A DNA stretch of 64,000 nucleotides from assembly GCF_030546755.1 (NCBI RefSeq), contig NZ_JAUOPE010000001.1:1-64000 (forward strand), read 5' to 3'. The first letter of the stretch is position 1; the number at the start of each line of letters is the position of its first letter. This document shows positions 9,364-18,601 of the stretch, in pieces. This stretch comes from Colwellia sp. 1_MG-2023. GTDB taxonomy: Bacteria > Pseudomonadota > Gammaproteobacteria > Enterobacterales > Alteromonadaceae. The position numbers and the translations under genes were made by a program. The notes under the pieces were generated by a model. It worked only from the letters and a program-made list of their open reading frames with translations. It was not told the origin of the DNA and ran no database searches.

Positions 9364-10437
9364 CTAATGAATAGGTAAAATTAACTGCTGACATTCACTC
9401 TCTAAACTATTTTTTGTGCTAAAACCTAAGGTTATACCTACTAACCTGATAGCCCGATTATTCGCCCTTAACATCGCTCGTTGAAATAAACGACTAAACA
9501 CTTCAACATCAACCTCATCACTGCGCTGTTCGACGGTTGTTTGATTAAAGTCTGAAAACTTTAGTTTAACTCCTTGTTTAACAATAAGCTTATCTTCACA
9601 TTTACTCAAACGATACTTTAATTTATCGAGTAAACTTTCCATAACTTCTTGAACTTGACCTATAGTCATAATATCTTGGCTGAGCGTTACTTCAACGGCG
9701 AGTGATTTTCTTTCTCTTTCTGGTTCGACTAATCGTTCATCTTTACCAAAACTTCGATGGTATAAGCTAATAGCTTGCTTTCCAACAATATTTTGTAAAT
9801 AGACTATTGAGCTATTTCTGATATCTCGACAAGTTTCAAAACCATGTTCGGCTAAACGTAAAGCCGTTTTAGGACCAACTCCGGGTATTTTCTTTAAAGG
9901 TAAATCAGCAACAAAGTCGTCAATTTTTTCTGGAGGGATAACACATTGGCCATTAGGTTTATTTTCGTCGCTGGCAATCTTAGCTAAGAACTTATTAGGC
10001 GCGACACCTGCAGAAGCCGTTAGATTTAATTCATGAAAAATATCCGCGCGAATTTGTTCGGCAATTAATGTAGCGCTGCCACTAAAAAGCTCGGTATGCG
10101 TCACATCAAGATACGCTTCATCTAATGAAAGGGGCTCGATTAGATGCGTGTATCGTTGAAAAATGTCTCTAATTTGCTCAGATACCGCTTTATAAACAGA
10201 CATACGTGCATTTACTATCAGTAATTCTGGGCAAAGTTTTTTAGCATGATGATTAGGCATTGCTGCGCGAACCCCATATTCACGAGCGATATAATTACAA
10301 GTGCACAATACCCCTCTTGCACTATTTCCTCCTATCGCAATCGGGATGTTTTTATAGGCAGGATTGTCACGCATTTCGACCGCGGCAAACTCAAAACCTA
10401 GAGTGAAAAATGTAAGCAAAGCCAAAACAACAAACAA
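9364..10437 (-). CDS. dinB: DNA polymerase IV (DinB) with abnormal N-terminus, possibly inactive
   Basis: Y-family translesion polymerase, 357 aa. From FAAVEMRDNP onward it is collinear with E. coli DinB: the palm motif SLDEAYLDV with the catalytic Asp-Glu pair, the KIPGVGPKTA helix-hairpin-helix thumb, the little finger (GVKLKFSDF) and a C-terminal QLILP clamp-binding peptide. The first about 15 residues are wrong: where the family has a start followed by (I/V)H(I/V)DMDCF, this frame has hydrophobic MFVVLALLTFFTLGFEF, begins with TTG, and no other frame restores the motif. The motif I metal-binding Asp is therefore missing. This looks like a 5' replacement or deletion, so the gene may be a pseudogene, or the assembly may be wrong here. 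Confidence 0.85.
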   Translation of the reverse strand: MFVVLALLTFFTLGFEFAAVEMRDNPAYKNIPIAIGGNSARGVLCTCNYIAREYGVRAAMPNHHAKKLCPELLIVNARMSVYKAVSEQIRDIFQRYTHLIEPLSLDEAYLDVTHTELFSGSATLIAEQIRADIFHELNLTASAGVAPNKFLAKIASDENKPNGQCVIPPEKIDDFVADLPLKKIPGVGPKTALRLAEHGFETCRDIRNSSIVYLQNIVGKQAISLYHRSFGKDERLVEPERERKSLAVEVTLSQDIMTIGQVQEVMESLLDKLKYRLSKCEDKLIVKQGVKLKFSDFNQTTVEQRSDEVDVEVFSRLFQRAMLRANNRAIRLVGITLGFSTKNSLESECQQLILPIH

Positions 10438-10440
10438 AAT

Positions 10441-10936
10441 CGCATAAAAATCAACAGACTAACAAAAGATAATCACTTACAAAAACTACTTACAAAAAAT
10501 ATGAAGAAAATGAATACAAGATTAAATGAGGGTCTCATGACCTCAATTAAACTTGTCACCAAATTCTTACTCCTAATAAGCTAAAAAATTTGTTATCTTG
10601 ATGTTCTGTACTAGGTATTAATACCATTACACACTTAAGATTGCCTGCTACATCAGCCCAAACTTATTTGACCAAGAAATCAAAAATACCTAATAACAAA
10701 ATACAAATATTAACATTGCTACATATATTGTAACCATTAATTAAATTAAACTTATCCCACTCATCCCCTAACACACTACATCAACGGAAGCACTATAAAA
10801 ACCGATTTGAAATTTATAAGCAAATCTCAAAACGGACATTGGAATAATCTATGACCAGATAAAATAGTATAAAGACTCTATCTCGCTTTCGCCCCCATAA
10901 CGAGATAAAAAGCCTTTTAAATCACAGTTCAATCAA
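10441..10936. other. Intergenic region between dinB and the cytochrome gene
   Basis: About 500 bp without a supported gene, AT-rich with many stops in all frames. Small inverted repeats are visible: gatttg/caaatc around 10803-10830 and tatctcg/cgagata at 10879-10906. It probably holds the lost 5' end or promoter of dinB. It marks the transition from core genes to the accessory region. Confidence 0.5.
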
Positions 10937-13099
10937 TCATAACCTCATAAACCATTCGTAATCAGCTCTACTATTTAATTTTTGTGAAAGGTACAAACCT
11001 AGCTCTTTTAATTGCATTTTATCTTGATAACCCATTATCAACTGCTTAAGTTTATCGATTGATAGTTGGCTTTGCCCCAGTCCGTCAAGCGCCAACACAT
11101 AAGTATAAGCATATTGCGCATTATCAGCCGTTAATTGCATAGCTTTGTTAAAATAATCAACAGCTTGGCTGAGCTTTTTTTGGCGAACAAGGTGTAAACC
11201 AAAAGAATAATTGATCCCTCCCGACAGCGGAACATTTTCTAAGCCTTTTTTAAGAACTGAATTCACCAATACCGTTCGCTGCTGGCTTCGATATAAATCA
11301 GCTAAGTTTATATAACCTGCATCAAAATACGGCTCTATCTCGATAGCTTCTTTCAGTAATTTTTCAGCGCCTAAGATATCATTCACTTCCAGCGCTAATA
11401 TTGCTTGATTCACTCGTCCTTCGCCCCGCCAATTGCTCGTTTCATTTGCGACAAATAGCTCATTTAACGCTCGTTCAAAAAAAGATTGATTTACCGGAGA
11501 AATTTCACGTGAAAGTAAACTTCGTGCTGCCGCTACCCTAATCGCTTTTAATGTATCTTTTAAAAGAGGCGCAACATGTTGCTCTCTTTCATTAGGCGAA
11601 AGCAATGAACTCACTTGCGTCGCACTTAATCTTAATAAAGCTTCTTGATGCGTTAAATAGGGTTTTAAATTATCTATTGAAATAGATTGTGTTGAAAACG
11701 GTAATAAACTCAACGCGCTCGCTCGATGAATAACCGCTATATTTTCATCAGACACAATCGATAAATGTTGCTTCAGTGAAATTGCCTCCCCTGAATTTAA
11801 TGCTATTAAGTATTTATTATTCGTACTCAATAGCTTAGGTTGACCATGCCATTTATTTAGATTTTCACTAGCCCATTGGTTCGTTTGATTTGTATGACAT
11901 TTAACGCACGCATTCGGTGTATTGTATTGCAGTGATAAGTCCGGTCTTGGTATTTTAAAACTATGATCACGTCTGTCATCTACCCCCATAAAACGACTAT
12001 CCGGCATATGACAATTGACACACTGTGCGCCGGTAGAATTCTCTTGATGTTGATGATGTGTTTTTACATTAAATACTTCATTACTATGACATTGCAAACA
12101 TAAACCATTACCATCAACTTTTAACTTCATCGTGTGTTTATCGTGGCAATCTAAGCAATTCACTCCTGCTTTGAACATTTTACTTTGTAAAAATGAACCA
12201 TAAACATACACTTCCTCTTTAATTTGTCCGTCAGGATAGTAGTTAGGAGATGAAGGTAATTGCGGGGTAAATTGCTCTAAAAATGGCTTGTGCGGTTTAA
12301 AACCATCCGTTAAAGGAGAACGTAAAGCATGACACGAAAAGCAGGTGTCCATAAAACGGTTATCACGTTTTACACCTTGCCAATGTGCGGTTTTATCGCC
12401 AATTTCTCTTAGCCATAAACCCACTGGTTTTGACACGGTACTTCTTGCTTTTTTAGTCGCGCTATTTTGCTTTTTTTCATGCTCAGGCATCTTGCCATGA
12501 CACGATAAACAACCAACATTGATATTATCAAACTGGGTGTTAAAGCGATTATTCTCGCTATCGTAATGTCGTATCAATCCATCAGAATGGCAATCTGCAC
12601 ACATGCCATTCCAATTTTGCAAGGGTTGTCGCCAATGTAATCTATCTTCAGGACGAATTTCTTCATGACTATAGTTATGATACCAACGTTGTCCTTCCTC
12701 TTTTTTCGCTCTGCTATCCCACGCAAACGGTAGAACCTGTAATTTCCCATGCTCTGTTTCGACTAAATATTGCTGAAGTGGAAAATGGCCAAATGTGTAT
12801 TTTATTGGATAAGTATCGGTGTTGTTATCGTAGGTTATAGTGACATGATGTCTATTATTCTGAATGAAAAAAAATGCCTTTTGACCATAATGTTCAACTG
12901 AAACATTATTAAAATTAGCTAGAACCGAATATTCATCAGCTATCGCCATCGCCTTCGCATGGTCTGATTTTCGCCATTGACTTGCTTGTTCAGCATGGCA
13001 ACCAATACAATTTTGAGTAGTTAATGATGATACTTTTTCATTTGCCTGTAGGGGAATGGAAATAATAAGCAGTTGAAATATAATCCAATAATAAAGCAC
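10937..13099 (-). CDS. Octaheme c-type cytochrome with C-terminal TPR region
   Basis: A periplasmic multiheme cytochrome of 720 aa. A signal peptide (residues 1-19) is followed by eight CXXCH haem-binding motifs between residues 31 and 402 (CIGCH, CADCH, CLSCH, CFSCH, CLDCH, CLQCH, CVNCH, CVKCH). After them come a HEAT-like helical stretch (about 430-560) and tetratricopeptide repeats (about 590-700). The start is GTG with AAAGGTG upstream; no internal Met gives a better signal. The combination belongs to a family often paired with UnbV/FG-GAP proteins, and here its neighbour at 13197-15062 is exactly that. The electron donor, acceptor and substrate are unknown. Confidence 0.85.
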   Translation of the reverse strand: MLYYWIIFQLLIISIPLQANEKVSSLTTQNCIGCHAEQASQWRKSDHAKAMAIADEYSVLANFNNVSVEHYGQKAFFFIQNNRHHVTITYDNNTDTYPIKYTFGHFPLQQYLVETEHGKLQVLPFAWDSRAKKEEGQRWYHNYSHEEIRPEDRLHWRQPLQNWNGMCADCHSDGLIRHYDSENNRFNTQFDNINVGCLSCHGKMPEHEKKQNSATKKARSTVSKPVGLWLREIGDKTAHWQGVKRDNRFMDTCFSCHALRSPLTDGFKPHKPFLEQFTPQLPSSPNYYPDGQIKEEVYVYGSFLQSKMFKAGVNCLDCHDKHTMKLKVDGNGLCLQCHSNEVFNVKTHHQHQENSTGAQCVNCHMPDSRFMGVDDRRDHSFKIPRPDLSLQYNTPNACVKCHTNQTNQWASENLNKWHGQPKLLSTNNKYLIALNSGEAISLKQHLSIVSDENIAVIHRASALSLLPFSTQSISIDNLKPYLTHQEALLRLSATQVSSLLSPNEREQHVAPLLKDTLKAIRVAAARSLLSREISPVNQSFFERALNELFVANETSNWRGEGRVNQAILALEVNDILGAEKLLKEAIEIEPYFDAGYINLADLYRSQQRTVLVNSVLKKGLENVPLSGGINYSFGLHLVRQKKLSQAVDYFNKAMQLTADNAQYAYTYVLALDGLGQSQLSIDKLKQLIMGYQDKMQLKELGLYLSQKLNSRADYEWFMRL

Positions 13100-13196
13100 T
13101 AAACACCTTTAGTTTAAATAAATATCAAACAGGTAAAATATGATACTACACATTTAACACCATATTTTACGATTATTCCCATACCATCTTTGAATA

Positions 13197-15062
13197 TTAA
13201 AATGTTAACAAGCGGTTAATTTTAACATCTTGGTTATTGTAAGTTTCACCGTTTGGCCAACGAACTTCTACTCTTTCTATGTTTTTACATTGTCCTAGAC
13301 CAAAATGTATAACAGTATCGCTACTTTGAGAATATGCTGCACTTGAAGAGCCTACTCTTCTAATTTGAGATTTATCACAAGCAGTAATTTTAACTATTGC
13401 ACCAATCGGTGAACTTGCATTTACAGAATTTTTCACGGCAATATTTATATAGTTATGCTTGCTTGCTAACGTATTTTTGTATAAATGCCAATTACCACGA
13501 TCATTAGCAAAAATTAAATCTAACTTGCCATCTTGGTTATAATCAAGTGATTCAGCACCTAAACCAATAGCGCCCAAATCGTTTGAATATATATCATGCG
13601 TTACATTTTTTTCAAATTTACCATTACCTTGATTTAACCACAAAGTTTGTTGAACAGACTTTGAAAGGTTACCTCTATCAACAATAAAAATATCTTGATA
13701 TCCGTTATTATCATAATCCCCTATTGCAGCAGCGTTACTATGAGTTAATTCATCAAGCGCTGCTCCTGTAGTTATATCAACAAATTTTTGATTTCGATTT
13801 TCTAGGAGAATATTTTTTATTCCTTGCTCATGAGCGTATGCAGGATAACTTTTAACATTACGTATAACACCTGTTGTTGGAGACCATGTATTACCCGCTA
13901 TTCGCCATGTATCATTACCAATATAACCTATATATAAGCCTTTTTTGTCTAGTTTATCTGGCCAACCCAACGCGTTACTGTTGACTAAACGTACATTTTG
14001 GCCTTGATGATACTCTCCTGGATGTTCATATTTATACGCACTTTCACCAATATAAATATCCTGCATTGGCCAAGAAGATTGATAGTTTTCTAGCATTAAA
14101 ATGTCATCGATCACTAAATCTTCAAATTTAAATGGCCCACGTTTGGTATAAAAAGAGAAAATGTTTTGTTCTTGGTTATAAAAAGTTTCACCTATTTTTA
14201 GTTCTTTGCCTGTCGTTAAAAACAAATCAAAGTCACCATCATTATCGTAATCAATTTCAGAAATACTGGTAACATGATGAATATCACTCTTTAGCCACTT
14301 GTCGGTCACGTCATTAAACGTTAAATCACCATTGCCTTGATGCAACGTTATTCGAGCATTACCATATAGAATAAAGTCACTAATCTTGTCTTGATTAAAG
14401 TCGGTCACTAATAACTTTTGTCCATCTTGCATTGTTTTCGGTAAATTAGACGATAATATTTGCTGACCATTTCCATTGTTTTTATAAGAATAACTAGGAA
14501 TTTCTGCTTCACCTTTATTTCCAGGAAAGCCAAATAGTAATAAATCTAAATCACCGTCATTATCACCATCGTAAAATTTGGAAGTTCTGCCTCGCATCAA
14601 TTTTAGAGGGTCATCGAACTCTTTTCCTTTGGTAATATTTCTTTGATTATCGATATGGAAAAGCTTAGCATTGCGAGCATTATCACCTGAACCTCCCCCA
14701 CGTGAAACTAGTACATCTGAAATTCCATCTTTATTAAAGTCTCCCACAGCAATGCCATGAGTATCGCCAACAAGTAAATCAAAGCCTTTTCCAAATACAC
14801 CCTTGTTATTCCAATAAAGCTTTATTGAAAAACCATGATCGGTAAGTAACAAGTCTTGAAAACCATCATTATCTAAATCTGCAATTACCGCATTGCCCCA
14901 TTTTCGTCTATTAGCATTTTCCAACTTAATATCATCAACTGCTTTCATAAAAAAAGCCGCGTTTTCACCTGTATTTATAGCCGGAGTGTGTGTACACGCA
15001 ACAGTTAAAACGCCAGTGGTTAGTAATAATAAGCCTGAAAGGCTCGAATTAATGAAACGCAT
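13197..15062 (-). CDS. FG-GAP/VCBS and ASPIC/UnbV domain lipoprotein (CRTAC1 type)
   Basis: An exported lipoprotein of 621 aa. The signal peptide ends in lipobox TVAC with Cys23. About seven FG-GAP/VCBS repeats with calcium-loop signatures of the form D-x-(D/N)-x-D-G-x-x-D follow (for example DLDNDGFQD, DFNKDGISD, DGDNDGDLD, DYDNNGYQD, DYNQDGKLD), predicting a beta-propeller. The C-terminal about 75 residues form an ASPIC/UnbV module (IGAIVKI..., then VEVRWPNGE). It lies upstream of the octaheme cytochrome on the same strand, with about 97 bp between them, so a joint extracellular redox or binding function is likely but unproven. Transcription is divergent from the SMP-30 gene at 15233. Confidence 0.85.
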   Translation of the reverse strand: MRFINSSLSGLLLLTTGVLTVACTHTPAINTGENAAFFMKAVDDIKLENANRRKWGNAVIADLDNDGFQDLLLTDHGFSIKLYWNNKGVFGKGFDLLVGDTHGIAVGDFNKDGISDVLVSRGGGSGDNARNAKLFHIDNQRNITKGKEFDDPLKLMRGRTSKFYDGDNDGDLDLLLFGFPGNKGEAEIPSYSYKNNGNGQQILSSNLPKTMQDGQKLLVTDFNQDKISDFILYGNARITLHQGNGDLTFNDVTDKWLKSDIHHVTSISEIDYDNDGDFDLFLTTGKELKIGETFYNQEQNIFSFYTKRGPFKFEDLVIDDILMLENYQSSWPMQDIYIGESAYKYEHPGEYHQGQNVRLVNSNALGWPDKLDKKGLYIGYIGNDTWRIAGNTWSPTTGVIRNVKSYPAYAHEQGIKNILLENRNQKFVDITTGAALDELTHSNAAAIGDYDNNGYQDIFIVDRGNLSKSVQQTLWLNQGNGKFEKNVTHDIYSNDLGAIGLGAESLDYNQDGKLDLIFANDRGNWHLYKNTLASKHNYINIAVKNSVNASSPIGAIVKITACDKSQIRRVGSSSAAYSQSSDTVIHFGLGQCKNIERVEVRWPNGETYNNQDVKINRLLTF

Positions 15063-15094
15063 AGAAAACCTTTCTCTTCAATCGTATAAAAATG

Positions 15095-15137
15095 AGTGCA
15101 AATTTAATTTTAAAAAAATATAAATTAAATTTGCACT
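15095..15137. promoter_or_regulatory. Perfect 16-bp inverted repeat between divergent genes
   Basis: The arms AGTGCAAATTTAATTT and AAATTAAATTTGCACT are exact complements around an 11-nt A-rich loop. It lies 33 bp upstream of the UnbV lipoprotein start in a divergent intergenic region, where a terminator is less expected than an operator or leader hairpin. Confidence 0.6.
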
Positions 15138-15153
15138 AGTAAAAGTTAAACAT

Positions 15154-15176
15154 CATACTAATGCATACTTAGTATG
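15154..15176. promoter_or_regulatory. Candidate operator CATACTAA-N7-TTAGTATG
   Basis: Perfect 8-bp arms around a 7-nt centre lie between the UnbV lipoprotein and SMP-30 genes, 56 bp before the SMP-30 start. The left arm overlaps the half-site AAACAT, but the right half does not match the GntR-type palindromes elsewhere in the window, so a different regulator is likely. Confidence 0.5.
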
Positions 15177-15232
15177 AATAAAAGTATTTTTCTTTTGTTC
15201 TTCCATTTATTACAAATTAGCGATTTAGCGTG

Positions 15233-16117
15233 ATGATTTTAACATTAGAAAAAAAATTTAATTTAAACTGCGGTTTAGCTGAAGGTTGTATTTGGTCAGA
15301 AAGCGATAATTCGTTTTACTGGATTGATATAGTTAAATCCCATCTATATATATATTCACTCACAGATGATTCTTTACACTGCATTGATACGCCTCAACAA
15401 CCGGCAAATATAATGCTTACCAAAACCCCTCATGTATTATTAGTATCGTTGTTCGATGGCTTATACCTATTGAACACAAAAGCCGAAACTTGGCAATTAT
15501 GGTTAAAAGTAGATCCTAACGATACCTTAAGGCTTAATGATGGTTGCGTAGATATCAATGGCAACATTTGGCTAGGTAGTATGTTAATGAGTCCTGATAA
15601 AAATGGTAACGAAATTGAAATGGGCAAGTTTGGTCGATTATTTAAAGTGACCCCAAATAAAGCTGTCACCATTGAAAAAGAAGCAATTGCTATATTTAAT
15701 CTCGCCACATTTTCAGCCAATAATAAAATTTTTTATTATGCGGATTCATTTACCAATGAAATATATGCCTGCGACTATGATCAAAAAAACGCAGCATTAA
15801 CGAATCACCGATTATTCTGTCAATTAGACTCAAAATATGGACACCCTGACGGCGGCACAACTGATAGTCAAGATCATATTTGGAGTGCCCGATGGGATGG
15901 AAGTGGCATTGCACGCATCTCACCGAACGGTGAATTATCTCAGTTTTTCCATTTTAATGCTTCTCAAGTCACCAATATTTGTTTTGGCGGCAAAGATTTA
16001 AAAACGATGTTAGTTACAACCGCTTCGTTAACAGAACAACAAGAGGAAGATGGGGGTTCTGTGCAATTATTTCGAAGTGATGTAGCTGGGATAGCGCCAA
16101 ACATTGTGCCTATTTAG
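15233..16117 (+). CDS. SMP-30/gluconolactonase family protein, likely cytoplasmic sugar lactonase
   Basis: 294 aa, no signal peptide. SMP-30 six-bladed propeller signatures are in order: AEGCIWSESDNSFYWIDI at the N-terminus (metal-binding Glu), LNDGCVDINGNIWLGSM in the middle (Asn/Asp ligands) and YGHPDGGTTDSQDHIWSA (catalytic Asp region). Family members hydrolyse aldonolactones. In this locus the natural role is opening D-galactono-lactone made by the SDR at 52232, feeding galactonate dehydratase; that is inferred from pathway logic. The frame opens with GTG at 15230; the ATG at 15233 is taken as the start, though neither has a clear ribosome site. It leads a plus-strand group with the GH gene at 16183. 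Confidence 0.8.
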   Translation: MILTLEKKFNLNCGLAEGCIWSESDNSFYWIDIVKSHLYIYSLTDDSLHCIDTPQQPANIMLTKTPHVLLVSLFDGLYLLNTKAETWQLWLKVDPNDTLRLNDGCVDINGNIWLGSMLMSPDKNGNEIEMGKFGRLFKVTPNKAVTIEKEAIAIFNLATFSANNKIFYYADSFTNEIYACDYDQKNAALTNHRLFCQLDSKYGHPDGGTTDSQDHIWSARWDGSGIARISPNGELSQFFHFNASQVTNICFGGKDLKTMLVTTASLTEQQEEDGGSVQLFRSDVAGIAPNIVPI

Positions 16118-16182
16118 CAAATAGGCCAGCTTTAAAAGTTCACGTGATTTAGTCAAAGAACCATTTGTTAAGAAATTAAATA

Positions 16183-18531
16183 ATGTCATTTATAATCAAA
16201 ATAATACCGATTGCGGCAATTTGTATTCTACTTTTTAGTAGTCAAGTGAGTGCAAATACTTCACATACTGCTTTAGTAGAACAAGATATTAAGAACCGGT
16301 TAATTACCTTAAATACACTTATTAATGAAGCTGAAAACAATCACATTGATATTTCTCGTGAAAAAATGACATTAGCGCTAGCTTCTTTATTTACAAAGTG
16401 GATAACGTGGGATGAAAACAATGTTGAAAAAAATAGTCAATATTATCTCGACCACCCTATTTATAAAAAAAATGCTTTAGCGCTAGCAAAATCACTACCC
16501 GACTTTCAACGAAAATCTTTAATCACAGTGCTATCTCAGTCAATTGAAGAGCTTAGAATGGTGATAGATAAATCTGTGATACGTAAATCAGTACCTGATA
16601 TCAATTGGGAAACGGTAAGCATAGTAAATAATGAATTTATCGATAAAGGGCAATCGGTATTTTTAGGGGCTTATACTTGGAAAACCGACGAAGAAATCTC
16701 TAATCAGTATTTTGGAAATCTAAACAGCGAATATATTGCCCCTTCTTTCATCGTTGATAATAAATTCAACTTCAAGAACAGCAAATATCAGCAAATAAAA
16801 AATGATTCAGACAAACGCATTGGTCAGGTATTTGTTTCGCATAAATCAATCCCTGATTGGGCGTTCCAACAATCTAACGATTTGTCCGATGGAAGTCGAC
16901 TATTTAGTGCTTACGACATTGATAATCCATTAGCAGAAAAGTTGTTTTCATCGTTATTTAAACATTATGTTCCAATACTCAAAGATAAAAGATCATCAGA
17001 CTTAGGCTACATGCTCTTTAATGAACCAAGTTTTTTCACCCAAGCAGATACATGGAACAATGGTGATGTTTCCACTCACACCAAAGAAAAGTTTAAACAC
17101 TGGTTAGTTGAAAAACATAAAACTATCGAGCAATTGAATAATCTTTGGCAAAGTGATTTTGATAGCTTTAACACTGTCGATATTGAAATTCCAATGCAAG
17201 GAAAACTAAGAGGCTCTCCTATTTGGTTTGATTGGATGCGATTTAATCAACAGCGTGTCACTCAATGGTTTACGTTTTTAGATAAGGAAATAAAGCATTA
17301 CGACTCTACTGCTAAAACCCATATAAAACTCATGCCATGGTTATGGAACACTGATATACGGGATCATGGCCTTGATTTTGAATCTTTATTAGAGATAACC
17401 GATATTATTGGCTTTGACGCAAACTCTGAGTATAGCAATTTCAGAGGAAAGCAAGACTACGAAACTAACTACAGTTTTGACTGGCAAAGTGCAGCTATGT
17501 CTTTTGATTTTTTTAGTTCAATTCAACCCGAGCAATTGTTATGGGATTCAGAAAATCATTTTTTCAATAATGTTAAGTTTCAAGAACGTAATATAGATCC
17601 TGACTATGTTCGAGCGATTTATTGGCTAGCGGCAACACATGGTTTAGCAGGTTCATCTACGTGGTTATGGGGTAGAAACCTTGATGGTTCAATAATTAAA
17701 AGAAAAAGTCATAATTCAGAATTTATTACAGAAATCACGCATCAGCCAATAGGCTTTCATGCCCTAACACGAACACTAATGGACATAAGTGCACATGGTG
17801 AAGACATTCAACGCCTTAGGAAAATAGCGAAACCCATTAGAATATTTTACTCAGAAACCAGTGCAATCAATCAAGCTAACTATATGAAAGGTATTAGAGA
17901 TACCTACGAAAACTTATATTTTGAAGGGAGTGGCGTAGGTTTCGTGACAGAAAAAATTATTAATAAAGCGCTTAATGATTGGAAGGTCATTATCATCACC
18001 AATACCCCGAATGTAACAGCGAGTGAACTAAGTTCATTAAAAAACTATGTTGAAAATGGCGGTACAATATTAATTGATGAGCAAAGTTTATTATTCAATG
18101 AATACAATCAAAAACATAAGCAAGGAAGCTTTCCCTTTAATGAAAAGCACAATAGCTCTGTTTTAGTTTTACCCCACATTAGCGCAATACAAACTAAAGT
18201 AAAAGATGTACTGAATTCGGAGCATATATCACCCAAAATAATGCTAACTGAAATACAAAATGATTCGCTTCATAAACAACCAAAAACACTTGCCTGGCGT
18301 ATGGCTGAAAATGAGCAAGGAAAATTGATTATATCAATCGTTAACACTGGCCACTCGACAAAATCATTTTCTTTAGTGAGCAAAGATACCCATTCCAAAA
18401 TGAACATTACAAACCTTCTCACAGGACAAAAAGAAAAATCATTCATGACATTAGGTAAAAGAAAAACGTTATTTCTTGAAGTAATTATCGAGAATATTAA
18501 TAAGACAACCTCGCTTTTACAAAATAACTAA
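16183..18531 (+). CDS. GH42/GH167-like clan GH-A glycoside hydrolase, exported
   Basis: A 782-aa glycosidase with a signal peptide (residues 1-25, cleavage near VSA-N). A TIM-barrel core follows: the acid/base pair Asn280-Glu281 in YMLFNEP, the segment PIWFDWMRFNQQRV and a probable nucleophile Glu458 in LLWDSENH. Residues about 600-690 resemble the trimerisation-like domain of GH42 (VENGGTILIDEQS). GH167, a GH42 relative, contains exo-acting carrageenan oligosaccharide hydrolases of Pseudoalteromonas; membership is probable given the carrageenan context, but I cannot distinguish the two families here. A paralogue is encoded at 21035-23554, with the same NEP and DSE motifs. Confidence 0.75.
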   Translation: MSFIIKIIPIAAICILLFSSQVSANTSHTALVEQDIKNRLITLNTLINEAENNHIDISREKMTLALASLFTKWITWDENNVEKNSQYYLDHPIYKKNALALAKSLPDFQRKSLITVLSQSIEELRMVIDKSVIRKSVPDINWETVSIVNNEFIDKGQSVFLGAYTWKTDEEISNQYFGNLNSEYIAPSFIVDNKFNFKNSKYQQIKNDSDKRIGQVFVSHKSIPDWAFQQSNDLSDGSRLFSAYDIDNPLAEKLFSSLFKHYVPILKDKRSSDLGYMLFNEPSFFTQADTWNNGDVSTHTKEKFKHWLVEKHKTIEQLNNLWQSDFDSFNTVDIEIPMQGKLRGSPIWFDWMRFNQQRVTQWFTFLDKEIKHYDSTAKTHIKLMPWLWNTDIRDHGLDFESLLEITDIIGFDANSEYSNFRGKQDYETNYSFDWQSAAMSFDFFSSIQPEQLLWDSENHFFNNVKFQERNIDPDYVRAIYWLAATHGLAGSSTWLWGRNLDGSIIKRKSHNSEFITEITHQPIGFHALTRTLMDISAHGEDIQRLRKIAKPIRIFYSETSAINQANYMKGIRDTYENLYFEGSGVGFVTEKIINKALNDWKVIIITNTPNVTASELSSLKNYVENGGTILIDEQSLLFNEYNQKHKQGSFPFNEKHNSSVLVLPHISAIQTKVKDVLNSEHISPKIMLTEIQNDSLHKQPKTLAWRMAENEQGKLIISIVNTGHSTKSFSLVSKDTHSKMNITNLLTGQKEKSFMTLGKRKTLFLEVIIENINKTTSLLQNN

Positions 18532-18551
18532 CCCCCTCACCCCAAAAACGT

Positions 18552-18579
18552 GAAACAAGAAACAAGAAACAAGAAACAA
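18552..18579 (+). repeat. Four tandem GAAACAA heptamers
   Basis: Four consecutive copies of GAAACAA lie between the stop of the GH gene (18531) and the start of the next lipoprotein (18602). Copy-number change would alter spacing to the start but not a reading frame. Confidence 0.7.
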
Positions 18580-18601
18580 GCAATCATTGAGAAACGAACA
18601 A

